NCBI GenBank assembly: GCA_004554075.1
Contig: SFOB01000019.1
Span: 1 to 51,406, forward strand
DNA: 51,406 nt
Direction of reading: 5' to 3'
From: Treponema sp.
GTDB taxonomy: Bacteria; Spirochaetota; Spirochaetia; Treponematales; Treponemataceae
Shown here piece after piece: positions 14,796-22,175 of the stretch (position 1 is its first letter; each line of letters starts with the position of its first letter). The position numbers and the translations under genes were made by a program. Below the pieces are notes generated by a model that did no database searches, had not been told where the DNA came from, and saw only the letters and a program-made list of their open reading frames with translations.

Positions 14796-14912
14796 TATAT
14801 CCTCCATGGCACTGTTTCCAGTACCAAATTTTTACTATCTTTTGACACAAAAGGCATAAAGACGCCTATTGTGTATATTGAGATGATATATTAACTGATT
14901 TTTAAGTTTTAT

Positions 14913-15665
14913 TCAAGACTTGAATCGTGATAAAAAGCTTTTAGTACGATCCATTTTCGGATTATTAATAACATCCTCTGGAGCGCCTTCCTCAACAATT
15001 ACACCGCCATCCATAAAGATTATGTGTGACGAAATGTCTCGGGCAAAGGCCATCTCGTGAGTAACTACAACCATTGTCATTTTTTCTGCAGCCAGCTCTT
15101 TGATTACTGCAAGAATTTCACCGGTAAGTTCTGGGTCAAGCGCAGATGTAGGTTCATCAAAAAGCAGAACTTCAGGCTTTAGGGCAAGGGCTCGTGCAAT
15201 CGAAACACGTTGCTGCTGACCGCCGGAAAGTTCGCAAGGGTAAGCCTTAGCCTTGGCCTCCAGGCCCATTCTGCGCAAAAGATCCATGGCAGTTGCTTCG
15301 GCCTCTTCCTTTGATTTATTAAGAACACGAATCTGAGCTGCAGAAACATTTTTCAAAACTGAATAATGCGGAAAAAGATTGAAGTTCTGGAATACAAGAC
15401 CGCTCTTAAGAATAATTTCATGGCGGGCTTTTTTATCTGCATAGATTCCGTTTTCAACCAGAGTCTGTCCACAGATTTTAATAGTTCCATCAGTTACAGT
15501 TTCCAGCTGTGAAATACAGCGGAGCATGGTAGACTTACCGGAACCACTCGGGCCGATAATACTCAAAACCTCACCCTTCTCTACAGAAAAGGAAATACCC
15601 TTTAAGATTTCAAGGTTGTCGCGGAAAGTCTTTTTTATATTTTCAACTCGGATTATTTCTTCCAT
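14913..15665 (-). CDS. Polar amino-acid ABC transporter ATPase (GlnQ-like)
   Basis: A 250-residue ABC ATPase with Walker A GPSGSGKST, Q-loop region VFQNFNLFPHYSVLKN, signature LSGGQQQR, Walker B VLLFDEPTSALDPE and the switch histidine in VVTHEM. The class is that of GlnQ/HisP/ArgP importers. It is the last gene of a four-gene run argH, binding protein, permease, ATPase, with ten bases to the permease. Confidence 0.95.
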   Translation of the reverse strand: MEEIIRVENIKKTFRDNLEILKGISFSVEKGEVLSIIGPSGSGKSTMLRCISQLETVTDGTIKICGQTLVENGIYADKKARHEIILKSGLVFQNFNLFPHYSVLKNVSAAQIRVLNKSKEEAEATAMDLLRRMGLEAKAKAYPCELSGGQQQRVSIARALALKPEVLLFDEPTSALDPELTGEILAVIKELAAEKMTMVVVTHEMAFARDISSHIIFMDGGVIVEEGAPEDVINNPKMDRTKSFLSRFKS

Positions 15666-15674
15666 AATTTTCCA

Positions 15675-16352
15675 TTAATTATAATAACTCAGTTTCTTTT
15701 CTAATCTCTGGAAGGCAATAGAAACAATCCAGTTCATTACAAAATAAAATACACCGGCAATAAAAAGAGGAACAAAAGAGAACAAGGCTCCCTGTCTTTC
15801 TTTTGCAACCATTAAGAGTTCGCTTACACCGATTACAGAAACAAGGGCTGTATCCTTTACAAGAGTAATTACTTCATTACCCATTGCAGGAACAATACGT
15901 TTAATTACCTGTGGCAAAACAATTCTGAAAAATGTCTGCACTGGAGTATAACCAAGAACCTTGGCAGCTTCATACTGTCCCTTAGGGATAGATTCAATTC
16001 CGCCTCTGTAGATTTCTGCAAAATAAGCGGCATAGTTAATACTGAGAGCAACAATTGCCGCAACAAAACGATTCCACCTGAAAGAAACTTCATAGCCCTG
16101 TAAAACAAGCCAGCGAACAAAAAGCCCTGGACCAAAATAGACTACAAGGAGCTGCAGCATAAGAGGAGTACCACGGATAATCAGAAGAAAAACGTTGGTA
16201 GCTCCAGAAAGAGGCTTATGCTTTGACATTCTTCCTATAGCAATAGGGAGAGCAAGAGGAATTGAAAAAAGGATTGTCAGAAAAAAAACTTCAAGCGATG
16301 TGACAGATCCGTTCAACATCGCCCGAAGCATTTTGATATATTTATCAGGCAT
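15675..16352 (-). CDS. Polar amino-acid ABC transporter permease
   Basis: A His/Glu/Gln/Arg/opine family permease of about 225 residues. The EAA-like loop is seen in EIYRGGIESIPKGQYEAAKV followed by LGYTPVQTFFRIVLPQ. I prefer the start MPDKYIKM at 16352, because the frame opening at 16403 overlaps the binding-protein gene by 34 bases and adds a non-family N-terminus; neither start has a strong ribosome site. It forms the channel for the neighbouring ATPase and binding protein. Confidence 0.9.
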   Translation of the reverse strand: MPDKYIKMLRAMLNGSVTSLEVFFLTILFSIPLALPIAIGRMSKHKPLSGATNVFLLIIRGTPLMLQLLVVYFGPGLFVRWLVLQGYEVSFRWNRFVAAIVALSINYAAYFAEIYRGGIESIPKGQYEAAKVLGYTPVQTFFRIVLPQVIKRIVPAMGNEVITLVKDTALVSVIGVSELLMVAKERQGALFSFVPLFIAGVFYFVMNWIVSIAFQRLEKKLSYYN

Positions 16353-16369
16353 GTATTTCGATTTTAGAC

Positions 16370-17176
16370 TTACTTTATTGTTGAAATATCGCGGCCGAAC
16401 CATTTCTGGCTGATTGCAGTTACTGTACCGTCTGCCTTCATTTCTTTAAGAGTATTCCATACTGCATCACGGAGTTCTGGTTCAGTCTTTCTGAAACCTA
16501 CACCATAACCTTCGTTTGCAAGTGATTCATTAATTACTTTGAAAGGCTTTTTAGTCTGAGCAATAGAATAATTTGCTACAACACTGTCCATTACAACACC
16601 GTCTACACCACCAATGTCCAGGTCATTCAAGGCTGTAATGTTATCTTTGTACATAATTGTTTTAGAAATAGATGCAGCAAATTTTGGATTGTCATCTACA
16701 GCTTCCTGAGCACTTGAACCGCTCTGAATACCAACGATTTTTCCCTTCATGTCTGCAAGAGAATTGATTCCGCTGTCTGCACGAACAACAAGAACCTGGT
16801 CATTATTCAAATATGCTTCTGTAAATGAAAGAGCATTCTTTCTTTCTTCTGTGATTGTGAAACCGTTCCAGATACAGTCGATTTTACCAGTTTCAAGTTC
16901 CATTTCCTTTGCATCCCAGTCAATTGGCTGAGCACGGAAATCTACACCAAGACGCTTTGCAACTTCTTTTGCAAGGTCAATGTCGTAACCTACGATTTCG
17001 TTATCATCGCTGCGGAAACCAAGTGGTGGGAAAGAATCATCAAGACCAAGTACAAATACACCGCGGTTCTTGAGTGCTGCAACAGCATCTCCGCCAGCTT
17101 TCTTATCTGATTTTTTGCAGCCTGCAAGAGCAAAAACTGCAGCAGCCATAATAACTGCACAAATAATTTTTTTCAT
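16370..17176 (-). CDS. Polar amino-acid ABC transporter binding lipoprotein
   Basis: A 268-residue family-3 binding protein. Signal peptide MKKIICAVIMAAAVFALAGC has a lipobox ending in Cys20. The family signature is visible as GYDIDLAKEVAKRLGVDF, DCIWNGFTITEERK and GKIVGIQSGSS. AGGAG lies six bases before the ATG and overlaps the end of argH. Placement with argH makes arginine or a related cationic amino acid a plausible ligand, but this is inference. Confidence 0.93.
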   Translation of the reverse strand: MKKIICAVIMAAAVFALAGCKKSDKKAGGDAVAALKNRGVFVLGLDDSFPPLGFRSDDNEIVGYDIDLAKEVAKRLGVDFRAQPIDWDAKEMELETGKIDCIWNGFTITEERKNALSFTEAYLNNDQVLVVRADSGINSLADMKGKIVGIQSGSSAQEAVDDNPKFAASISKTIMYKDNITALNDLDIGGVDGVVMDSVVANYSIAQTKKPFKVINESLANEGYGVGFRKTEPELRDAVWNTLKEMKADGTVTAISQKWFGRDISTIK

Positions 17177-17185
17177 ATTAATCTC

Positions 17186-18634
17186 CTATATCAAATCATC
17201 AAAGGAATCATTGTCCTTCAATGTATTTTCCTTAATAAAAGCAGAAAGCTTTTCTATCTGCTTCTGCACTTCCGACGGAGCAGGTCCGCCGATTGTCTTT
17301 CTGATTTCTACACACTTTTCAGGTGTAATCAAATCAAAAATATCTTTTTCAAAAAGTGGGCTTGCAGCCTCGTACTCAGCAAATGAAAGCTCTTCGAGGC
17401 GGCAGTTCTTTTCAATTGCAATGCGAACCAGGCCTGCAGAAACTCCATGAGCAGTACGGAAAGGCATTCCCTTGCGAACAAGGTAATCTGCAATATCAGT
17501 TGCATTAAGGTAACCGCCGTCGCAGCCTGCTGCCATAACTGATTTGTTCCAGCTTGCAGTTCTAACCATTTCTGTAAAGATTCGCACGCTTGAAATTACT
17601 GTATCATAAGCTTCAAAGAAGCTTGACTTATCTTCCTGCATATCACGGTCGTAAGCAAGTGGAAGTCCCTTCATCATTGTAAAGAGAGCTACCATGTCTC
17701 CGTAAACACGACCGGTTTTACCGCGGATAAGTTCTGCAAAGTCAGGGTTCTTTTTCTGAGGCATAATTGAGCTTCCGGTAGACCATTTTTCACTCAAATC
17801 TACAAAGTTAAACTCTGTTGTTGCCCAGTAAACAATTTCTTCACAGGCACGAGAAAGATGCATCTGTAAAATAGAAAGATCAGATGCAACCTCAAGATAA
17901 TAATCACGATCTGAAACAGAATCCAGAGAGTTATCTGTAACTCCGCCAAAGCCAAGAAGTTCTGCTTCAAAAGCACGGTCAAGCGGAAGCCCACTGCCGG
18001 CAAGAGCACAGGAACCGATTGGTGACAAATCTGCACGAAGGCCAGCGTCACCAAGGCGTGTAAAGTCTCTGCTGAATGACCAGGCCCAGGCAAGTACATG
18101 ATGAGCCAGAGTTACAGGCTGTGCATGCTGCATGTGGGTAAAGCCCGGAATTAAAGTATCTTTATTTTCTGATGCAATTTTTACAAGTACATCAATAAGG
18201 TTGAGGATTTCGCCCTGAAGTTTTTTAATCTGATATCTAAGGTAGAGTTTTTCATCAAGAGCAATCTGATCGTTGCGGCTGCGGCCTGTATGAACTTTTT
18301 TACCAGCCTCGCCTATTCTGTCTGTAAGGGTTGCCTCAACAAAAGAATGAATATCTTCTGCAGAAAGGTCTACAGAAAGCTTTTCATTTTTCAAGTCTTC
18401 TTTAATTGACTCAAGACCATTTACAATCTGATTTTTTTCATCTTCTGAAATCAAGCCCTGTTTGCAGAGCATTTTTGCATGTGCCTGACTGCCAAGAATA
18501 TCAACAAAGGCCATACGCATATCATCATTAATTGAAGTTTCAAACTTTACGGCATCTGCATCCGGACCTTCCTTAAAGCGGCCGTGCCAGAGTGCTGCGT
18601 GGTTGTCGTTAGTAATTGTACCGTGATTTGACAT
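17186..18634 (-). CDS. argH: Argininosuccinate lyase
   Basis: A 482-residue fumarase/aspartase superfamily enzyme that splits argininosuccinate to arginine and fumarate, the last step of arginine synthesis. Signatures: GRSRNDQIALDEKLYLRY, PGFTHMQHAQPVTLAHH (catalytic His) and GSSIMPQKKNPD (the mobile serine loop). argG is not in the window. The ATG has no ribosome site; it is six bases from a TATAAT and closely follows the terminator of the upstream gene, so a leaderless start is likely. The transporter operon continues nine bases after the stop. Confidence 0.97.
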   Translation of the reverse strand: MSNHGTITNDNHAALWHGRFKEGPDADAVKFETSINDDMRMAFVDILGSQAHAKMLCKQGLISEDEKNQIVNGLESIKEDLKNEKLSVDLSAEDIHSFVEATLTDRIGEAGKKVHTGRSRNDQIALDEKLYLRYQIKKLQGEILNLIDVLVKIASENKDTLIPGFTHMQHAQPVTLAHHVLAWAWSFSRDFTRLGDAGLRADLSPIGSCALAGSGLPLDRAFEAELLGFGGVTDNSLDSVSDRDYYLEVASDLSILQMHLSRACEEIVYWATTEFNFVDLSEKWSTGSSIMPQKKNPDFAELIRGKTGRVYGDMVALFTMMKGLPLAYDRDMQEDKSSFFEAYDTVISSVRIFTEMVRTASWNKSVMAAGCDGGYLNATDIADYLVRKGMPFRTAHGVSAGLVRIAIEKNCRLEELSFAEYEAASPLFEKDIFDLITPEKCVEIRKTIGGPAPSEVQKQIEKLSAFIKENTLKDNDSFDDLI

Positions 18635-18640
18635 ATTTTT

Positions 18641-18669
18641 ATTATATATAAAAAAAGGCCGTCGGTAAA
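18641..18669 (-). promoter_or_regulatory. Candidate leaderless promoter of argH
   Basis: Minus strand TTTACC (18669-18664), 17 bases, TATAAT (18646-18641), six bases, ATG. The -35 sits in the loop side of the preceding terminator. Confidence 0.5.
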
Positions 18670-18684
18670 TAACCGGCGGCCTTT
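18650..18684 (-). terminator. Terminator of the binding-protein gene at 18705
   Basis: AAAGGCCGTCGGT and ACCGGCGGCCTTT form a 13-bp stem with one wobble, followed on the minus strand by a T run. Confidence 0.9.
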
Positions 18685-18704
18685 CCTAGACTAGGAGATT
18701 GAAC

Positions 18705-20090
18705 TTATTTGTTCATAACCTCGTCGATTGTAGCCTGAAGTTCGTTCTTCATAGACTCATATGTTTCCTGTGGGTCAGCACCAGCACAGATTGACCATGA
18801 AAGTGGAGCGTAGTTCAAGCCAGGAATCAACCATGCGTTCCAAGACTTTGAGTTGTCCATCATGTACTGCAATGTTTCATCAACAGCGCGTGTATCGCGG
18901 AATGAACCATAGTAGTATTCCTTCCAAGCATCTGGATCATCATAACCAGGAACTGTGTCAGACCAGAAGTCATAAGCCTTCATAATCTTGTTAACCTTGT
19001 CCTGTGAGTAGTAGCTAGGAATTACGAGCATGTTATCACAGTTGAGAGTGAAGAGTTTTCCGTCACCCTTTGGTCCAACTGGAAGACATACCATACCCCA
19101 GTCATCCTTCATATCAGCGAGCATACCATTTGGCTGTGCATCGTACTCTTCATCGTTATAGAATGCTGTAGCACCACTCAAGAAGTCTGCCTTGAAGTAG
19201 TCCCAGTTAGCACCTTCTCCCTGTGGCTTGTTGTAGTTTACGAAGATGCGGCGTGTATAGTCCCAAGCTTCCATTACATTGTCGCTCATATCGAGGTAGT
19301 ACTTTCCGTTTGAATCAACGTTTACGATACGACCACCGTTAGAGTAGATTGTTGGCCATGCGAATTCTCCGTTGAATCCAGAGAGAGCATACTGGTCAAT
19401 AATACCATCGTTATCTGTATCTTTTGTCAAAGCAGCACACATTGCTTCGAATGTTTCCCATGTCCATTTTCCATCTCTCTGGAGATTGTATGGTTCATCT
19501 GGGTCAAAACCATTTTCCTGAAGAACGCGCTTGTTGAAGAAGATACAATGGCGTGGTTCTGGTTTACCTACAGCAAATGATTTACCAGGCATTACACCAC
19601 AAACAGCCTTGTTCCACTTATCTTTTGTCCAGTCGATATCTGGAGTCTTAGAAACATCTGCCCAAAGGTTAGCAGCAAGTCCTGAGAATGCAGAACGTCC
19701 ATCAATGATGAAGATACGAGCATCATCACCACCAGTGATACAGTAGTTAGCTACTTCAGCTGGATGTCCACCCCAACCTGCATTCAAGTTGTCCTGAATG
19801 AGAGTGAAGTTGTAAGTCTCTTCAAGATACTTGCGGTAAGCTCTCTGATCTTCTTCTGCCTTTGAAGCAGCTGGAGCATCAGGATTTGACCACCAGTCAT
19901 AAATTGTGATTGCGAGACCACCGAAGTCATAAGCTTTCTTTGTAGCAGGATCTTTTGCTACAGGAAGTTTAGAATAGTCACCATTTGCTGCTGCTGCGAG
20001 AGCTGCTGCAGAAGGACCTTTAGATTTGTTACATCCAACAAGTGTGAGAGCACACATTGCAGACATTGCCAAAAGTGCAATTTTCTTCAT
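18705..20090 (-). CDS. Extracellular solute-binding lipoprotein of the double-ABC cluster
   Basis: A 461-residue family-1 carbohydrate-binding protein. The signal peptide MKKIALLAMSAMCALTLVGC ends in a lipobox. The body has RKYLEETYNFTLIQ, GKWTWETFEAMCAALTKDTDN and MLVIPSYYSQDKVNKIMKAY, the usual binding-protein fold. It is strong in Trp/Tyr/Asp, as expected for a sugar pocket. AAAAAAGGAG lies seven bases upstream of the ATG. It is downstream of the permease pair at 20257-22174, but a terminator and its own promoter intervene, which would let it be made in excess over the permeases. Confidence 0.9.
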   Translation of the reverse strand: MKKIALLAMSAMCALTLVGCNKSKGPSAAALAAAANGDYSKLPVAKDPATKKAYDFGGLAITIYDWWSNPDAPAASKAEEDQRAYRKYLEETYNFTLIQDNLNAGWGGHPAEVANYCITGGDDARIFIIDGRSAFSGLAANLWADVSKTPDIDWTKDKWNKAVCGVMPGKSFAVGKPEPRHCIFFNKRVLQENGFDPDEPYNLQRDGKWTWETFEAMCAALTKDTDNDGIIDQYALSGFNGEFAWPTIYSNGGRIVNVDSNGKYYLDMSDNVMEAWDYTRRIFVNYNKPQGEGANWDYFKADFLSGATAFYNDEEYDAQPNGMLADMKDDWGMVCLPVGPKGDGKLFTLNCDNMLVIPSYYSQDKVNKIMKAYDFWSDTVPGYDDPDAWKEYYYGSFRDTRAVDETLQYMMDNSKSWNAWLIPGLNYAPLSWSICAGADPQETYESMKNELQATIDEVMNK

Positions 20091-20150
20091 AAAATTATAC
20101 TCCTTTTTTATAAATTTACGCCGTAATCGGCCAATTGCCTATTTAAAATA

Positions 20151-20156
20151 ATTATA
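20151..20156 (-). promoter_or_regulatory. Extended -10 promoter for the 18705 gene
   Basis: Minus strand TGG-TATAAT, an extended -10 with a poor -35. It lies between the terminator at 20201 and the gene start, giving a leader of about 53 bases. Confidence 0.45.
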
Positions 20157-20200
20157 CCACCACTTTAATGAATTTACATAAGAAATTTTCCCTAAGGTGT

Positions 20201-20234
20201 AAAAAAAAATCCCCAGGACAAACCTGAGGATTTT
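20201..20234 (-). terminator. Terminator inside the double-ABC cluster
   Basis: AAAATCCCCAGG (20206-20217) pairs with CCTGAGGATTTT (20223-20234), one wobble, with an A/T run on the distal side. It separates the permease genes from the last binding-protein gene. Confidence 0.88.
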
Positions 20235-20238
20235 AATG

Positions 20239-20259
20239 AAGGTCGGCAGGCACAGCCTA
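20239..20259. repeat. Dispersed hairpin repeat, copy 2
   Basis: The minus strand reads GTAGGC-TGT-GCCTGCCGACC, matching the copy at 4205-4229. The stop codon of the 20257 permease lies inside it and a terminator follows. Confidence 0.55.
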
Positions 20260-21270
20260 CATCTTAACACCGGTACTAGCCAAGCTCTCAACGAAGAGTC
20301 TCTGACAGAAGATGTAGAGAATAATCAATGGGAGAATAGCAAGAAGCATACCTGTAGAAAGGATGGCATTTGAGTAACCGATTGGAGCGATTACAGAACC
20401 ACCGTTTATCTTAGAAAGGTAAATACCAAACTTATCTACGATACCTGTAAGCTGGATAGAAAGAAGCTGGATCTTACCTAAGAAGAGGTTTGAATAGAAG
20501 CTGTCTGTCCACTGCCATACAAATGAGAAGAGGAAGCATGAAGTAATGATTGGTTTTGCACCAGGAACCATAATTCTTATAAATGTCTTAAGAGGTCCAC
20601 AACCATCTACATAAGCAGCCTCTTCCAGTTCGAATGGGAAGCCCATAAAGAACTGACGGATCATAAAGATGTAAAGACCATTTTTAAGTCCCATACAGCC
20701 CATACACATCATAATATATGGAAGCATAGAACCACGCAGGTTGAGCGTTGCACCAAAGAGCTTAAAGTAGCGGAAATGGAGGAACAAAGATGTAGAAATT
20801 GTCTGTGGTGGAATTACAATTACAAGAATTACACAGAAGAACCAGAATCTCTTGAAAGGGAACTGGAATCTTGAGAAACCATAACCTACAACACTACACA
20901 TTGCAACTTCAATTACAGAAACCAATACAGAAACCCACAAGGTATTAAAGAGGGTTGTCTTATAGTTCAGAAGATTCATTGCAATCTTCCAGTTACTTAC
21001 AGAAAAGTGCTTTGGAACAAGAATAATTGTTGTATCGTACAAATCACGTTCTGCCATGAAGCTCAAAGCAATTTTGTTGAGAATAGGCTGAATAATCATA
21101 AAGCACATTCCAAACAAAAGGATTCCACGGAAGATGGAAATTGCATACTTCTTAATGGTTTCGTTCAAAAGAATACCATTAGAAGCTTCGTTTCTTTCCC
21201 AGAAAGAACGTGTTTCAACGGCATTTGTTGTTTTCTTTGTTTTAGTTGTTTTTTTCTTACTATTAGTCAT
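20257..21270 (-). CDS. Carbohydrate ABC transporter permease (pair 2, second member)
   Basis: A 337-residue permease with a lysine/threonine-rich cytoplasmic head (residues 1-40) and six membrane segments. The EAA loop is EAAYVDGCGPLKTFIRIMVP. AAGGTGG precedes the start, which overlaps the end of the upstream permease by eight bases. The C-terminus RLFVESLASTGVKM is typical of this class. It pairs with the 21263 permease. Confidence 0.92.
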   Translation of the reverse strand: MTNSKKKTTKTKKTTNAVETRSFWERNEASNGILLNETIKKYAISIFRGILLFGMCFMIIQPILNKIALSFMAERDLYDTTIILVPKHFSVSNWKIAMNLLNYKTTLFNTLWVSVLVSVIEVAMCSVVGYGFSRFQFPFKRFWFFCVILVIVIPPQTISTSLFLHFRYFKLFGATLNLRGSMLPYIMMCMGCMGLKNGLYIFMIRQFFMGFPFELEEAAYVDGCGPLKTFIRIMVPGAKPIITSCFLFSFVWQWTDSFYSNLFLGKIQLLSIQLTGIVDKFGIYLSKINGGSVIAPIGYSNAILSTGMLLAILPLIILYIFCQRLFVESLASTGVKM

Positions 21271-22174
21271 AATTGTATACCACCTTAGAAATTAACAGAG
21301 AACTAAGTCCTATCAATGCCATACATACAACAAAGTAAATCCATGCCATTGCAGAACTAAAGCCGTAGTTAAGCATTTCCGTCATCTGGGTATTAATCTT
21401 ATCCATAATCTGGTTATCGCTCTTCATGAAGAAGTCTACGATTGTGTAAATCCAGCATACAAGCATAAGAGGGCTTACCATTGGAACTGTAATTTTCCAC
21501 AGGCTTTCCCATGCTGTACAACCTTCCATCTGAGCTGCTTCATACATACTTGGAGAAATATTCTGCAAACCAGAAAGGAAGATAATAATCTGAATACCAG
21601 AAGCCATAGCAACATCATAAATAGAGTCAATAATTTCAAAGACAGTCTTAAATGCTTTGCTGCTTATACCATTAACTCCCTGAGCATCAGAAACAAGAAT
21701 CTTTTCAAGAACATCAGTAATGGTATTAGCATTACCAGCCTCTTCAATCATATCCTTAAGCTGAGCCATAAGTGAGTTGCTTGATTCAAGTCCTACAAGT
21801 ACACCAGAAGAAAGAATTACTGCAAGGAAGAAGATTGAGCGTGCAAGTGTTCTTCCCTTAAACTTCTGATTCAAAAGAAGGGCTACGAAGAAGCTGAATA
21901 CGATAGTAGCAAGTGAACGAACAACCATCTGAAGGATTGATTCTACCAGCATACGGTTGAATTCAGCATCTACAAGCAGAGCCTTTTTAAAGTTATCAAA
22001 ATTATTCCAGTTTAACTGGAAACCCTGATTTGAAATTACTACTTCTGACATAGCCATATGGAGTGACTGTGCCAGAGGTTTTATCATAAAGAATACAAAA
22101 CCAAGAATAAAGGGCAATATAAAGAGATATCCGTATATTGCTCGTCTTCCCATTAATCCGACTTTTTTCTTCAT
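21263..22174 (-). CDS. Sugar ABC transporter permease with extra loop (pair 2, first member)
   Basis: A 303-residue permease. The EAA loop is EAAQMEGCTAWESLWKITVP. Between two membrane segments it carries an unusual charged stretch of about 60 residues (from LESSNSLMAQLKDMIEEAGN to FKTVFEIIDSIYDV), which in ordinary CUT1 permeases is a short loop. This may be a contact site for the large binding protein or DUF5696 partner; that is inference. Its ribosome site GGAGG lies within the last codons of the DUF5696 gene. Confidence 0.92.
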   Translation of the reverse strand: MKKKVGLMGRRAIYGYLFILPFILGFVFFMIKPLAQSLHMAMSEVVISNQGFQLNWNNFDNFKKALLVDAEFNRMLVESILQMVVRSLATIVFSFFVALLLNQKFKGRTLARSIFFLAVILSSGVLVGLESSNSLMAQLKDMIEEAGNANTITDVLEKILVSDAQGVNGISSKAFKTVFEIIDSIYDVAMASGIQIIIFLSGLQNISPSMYEAAQMEGCTAWESLWKITVPMVSPLMLVCWIYTIVDFFMKSDNQIMDKINTQMTEMLNYGFSSAMAWIYFVVCMALIGLSSLLISKVVYNYD

Positions 22175-22175
22175 A

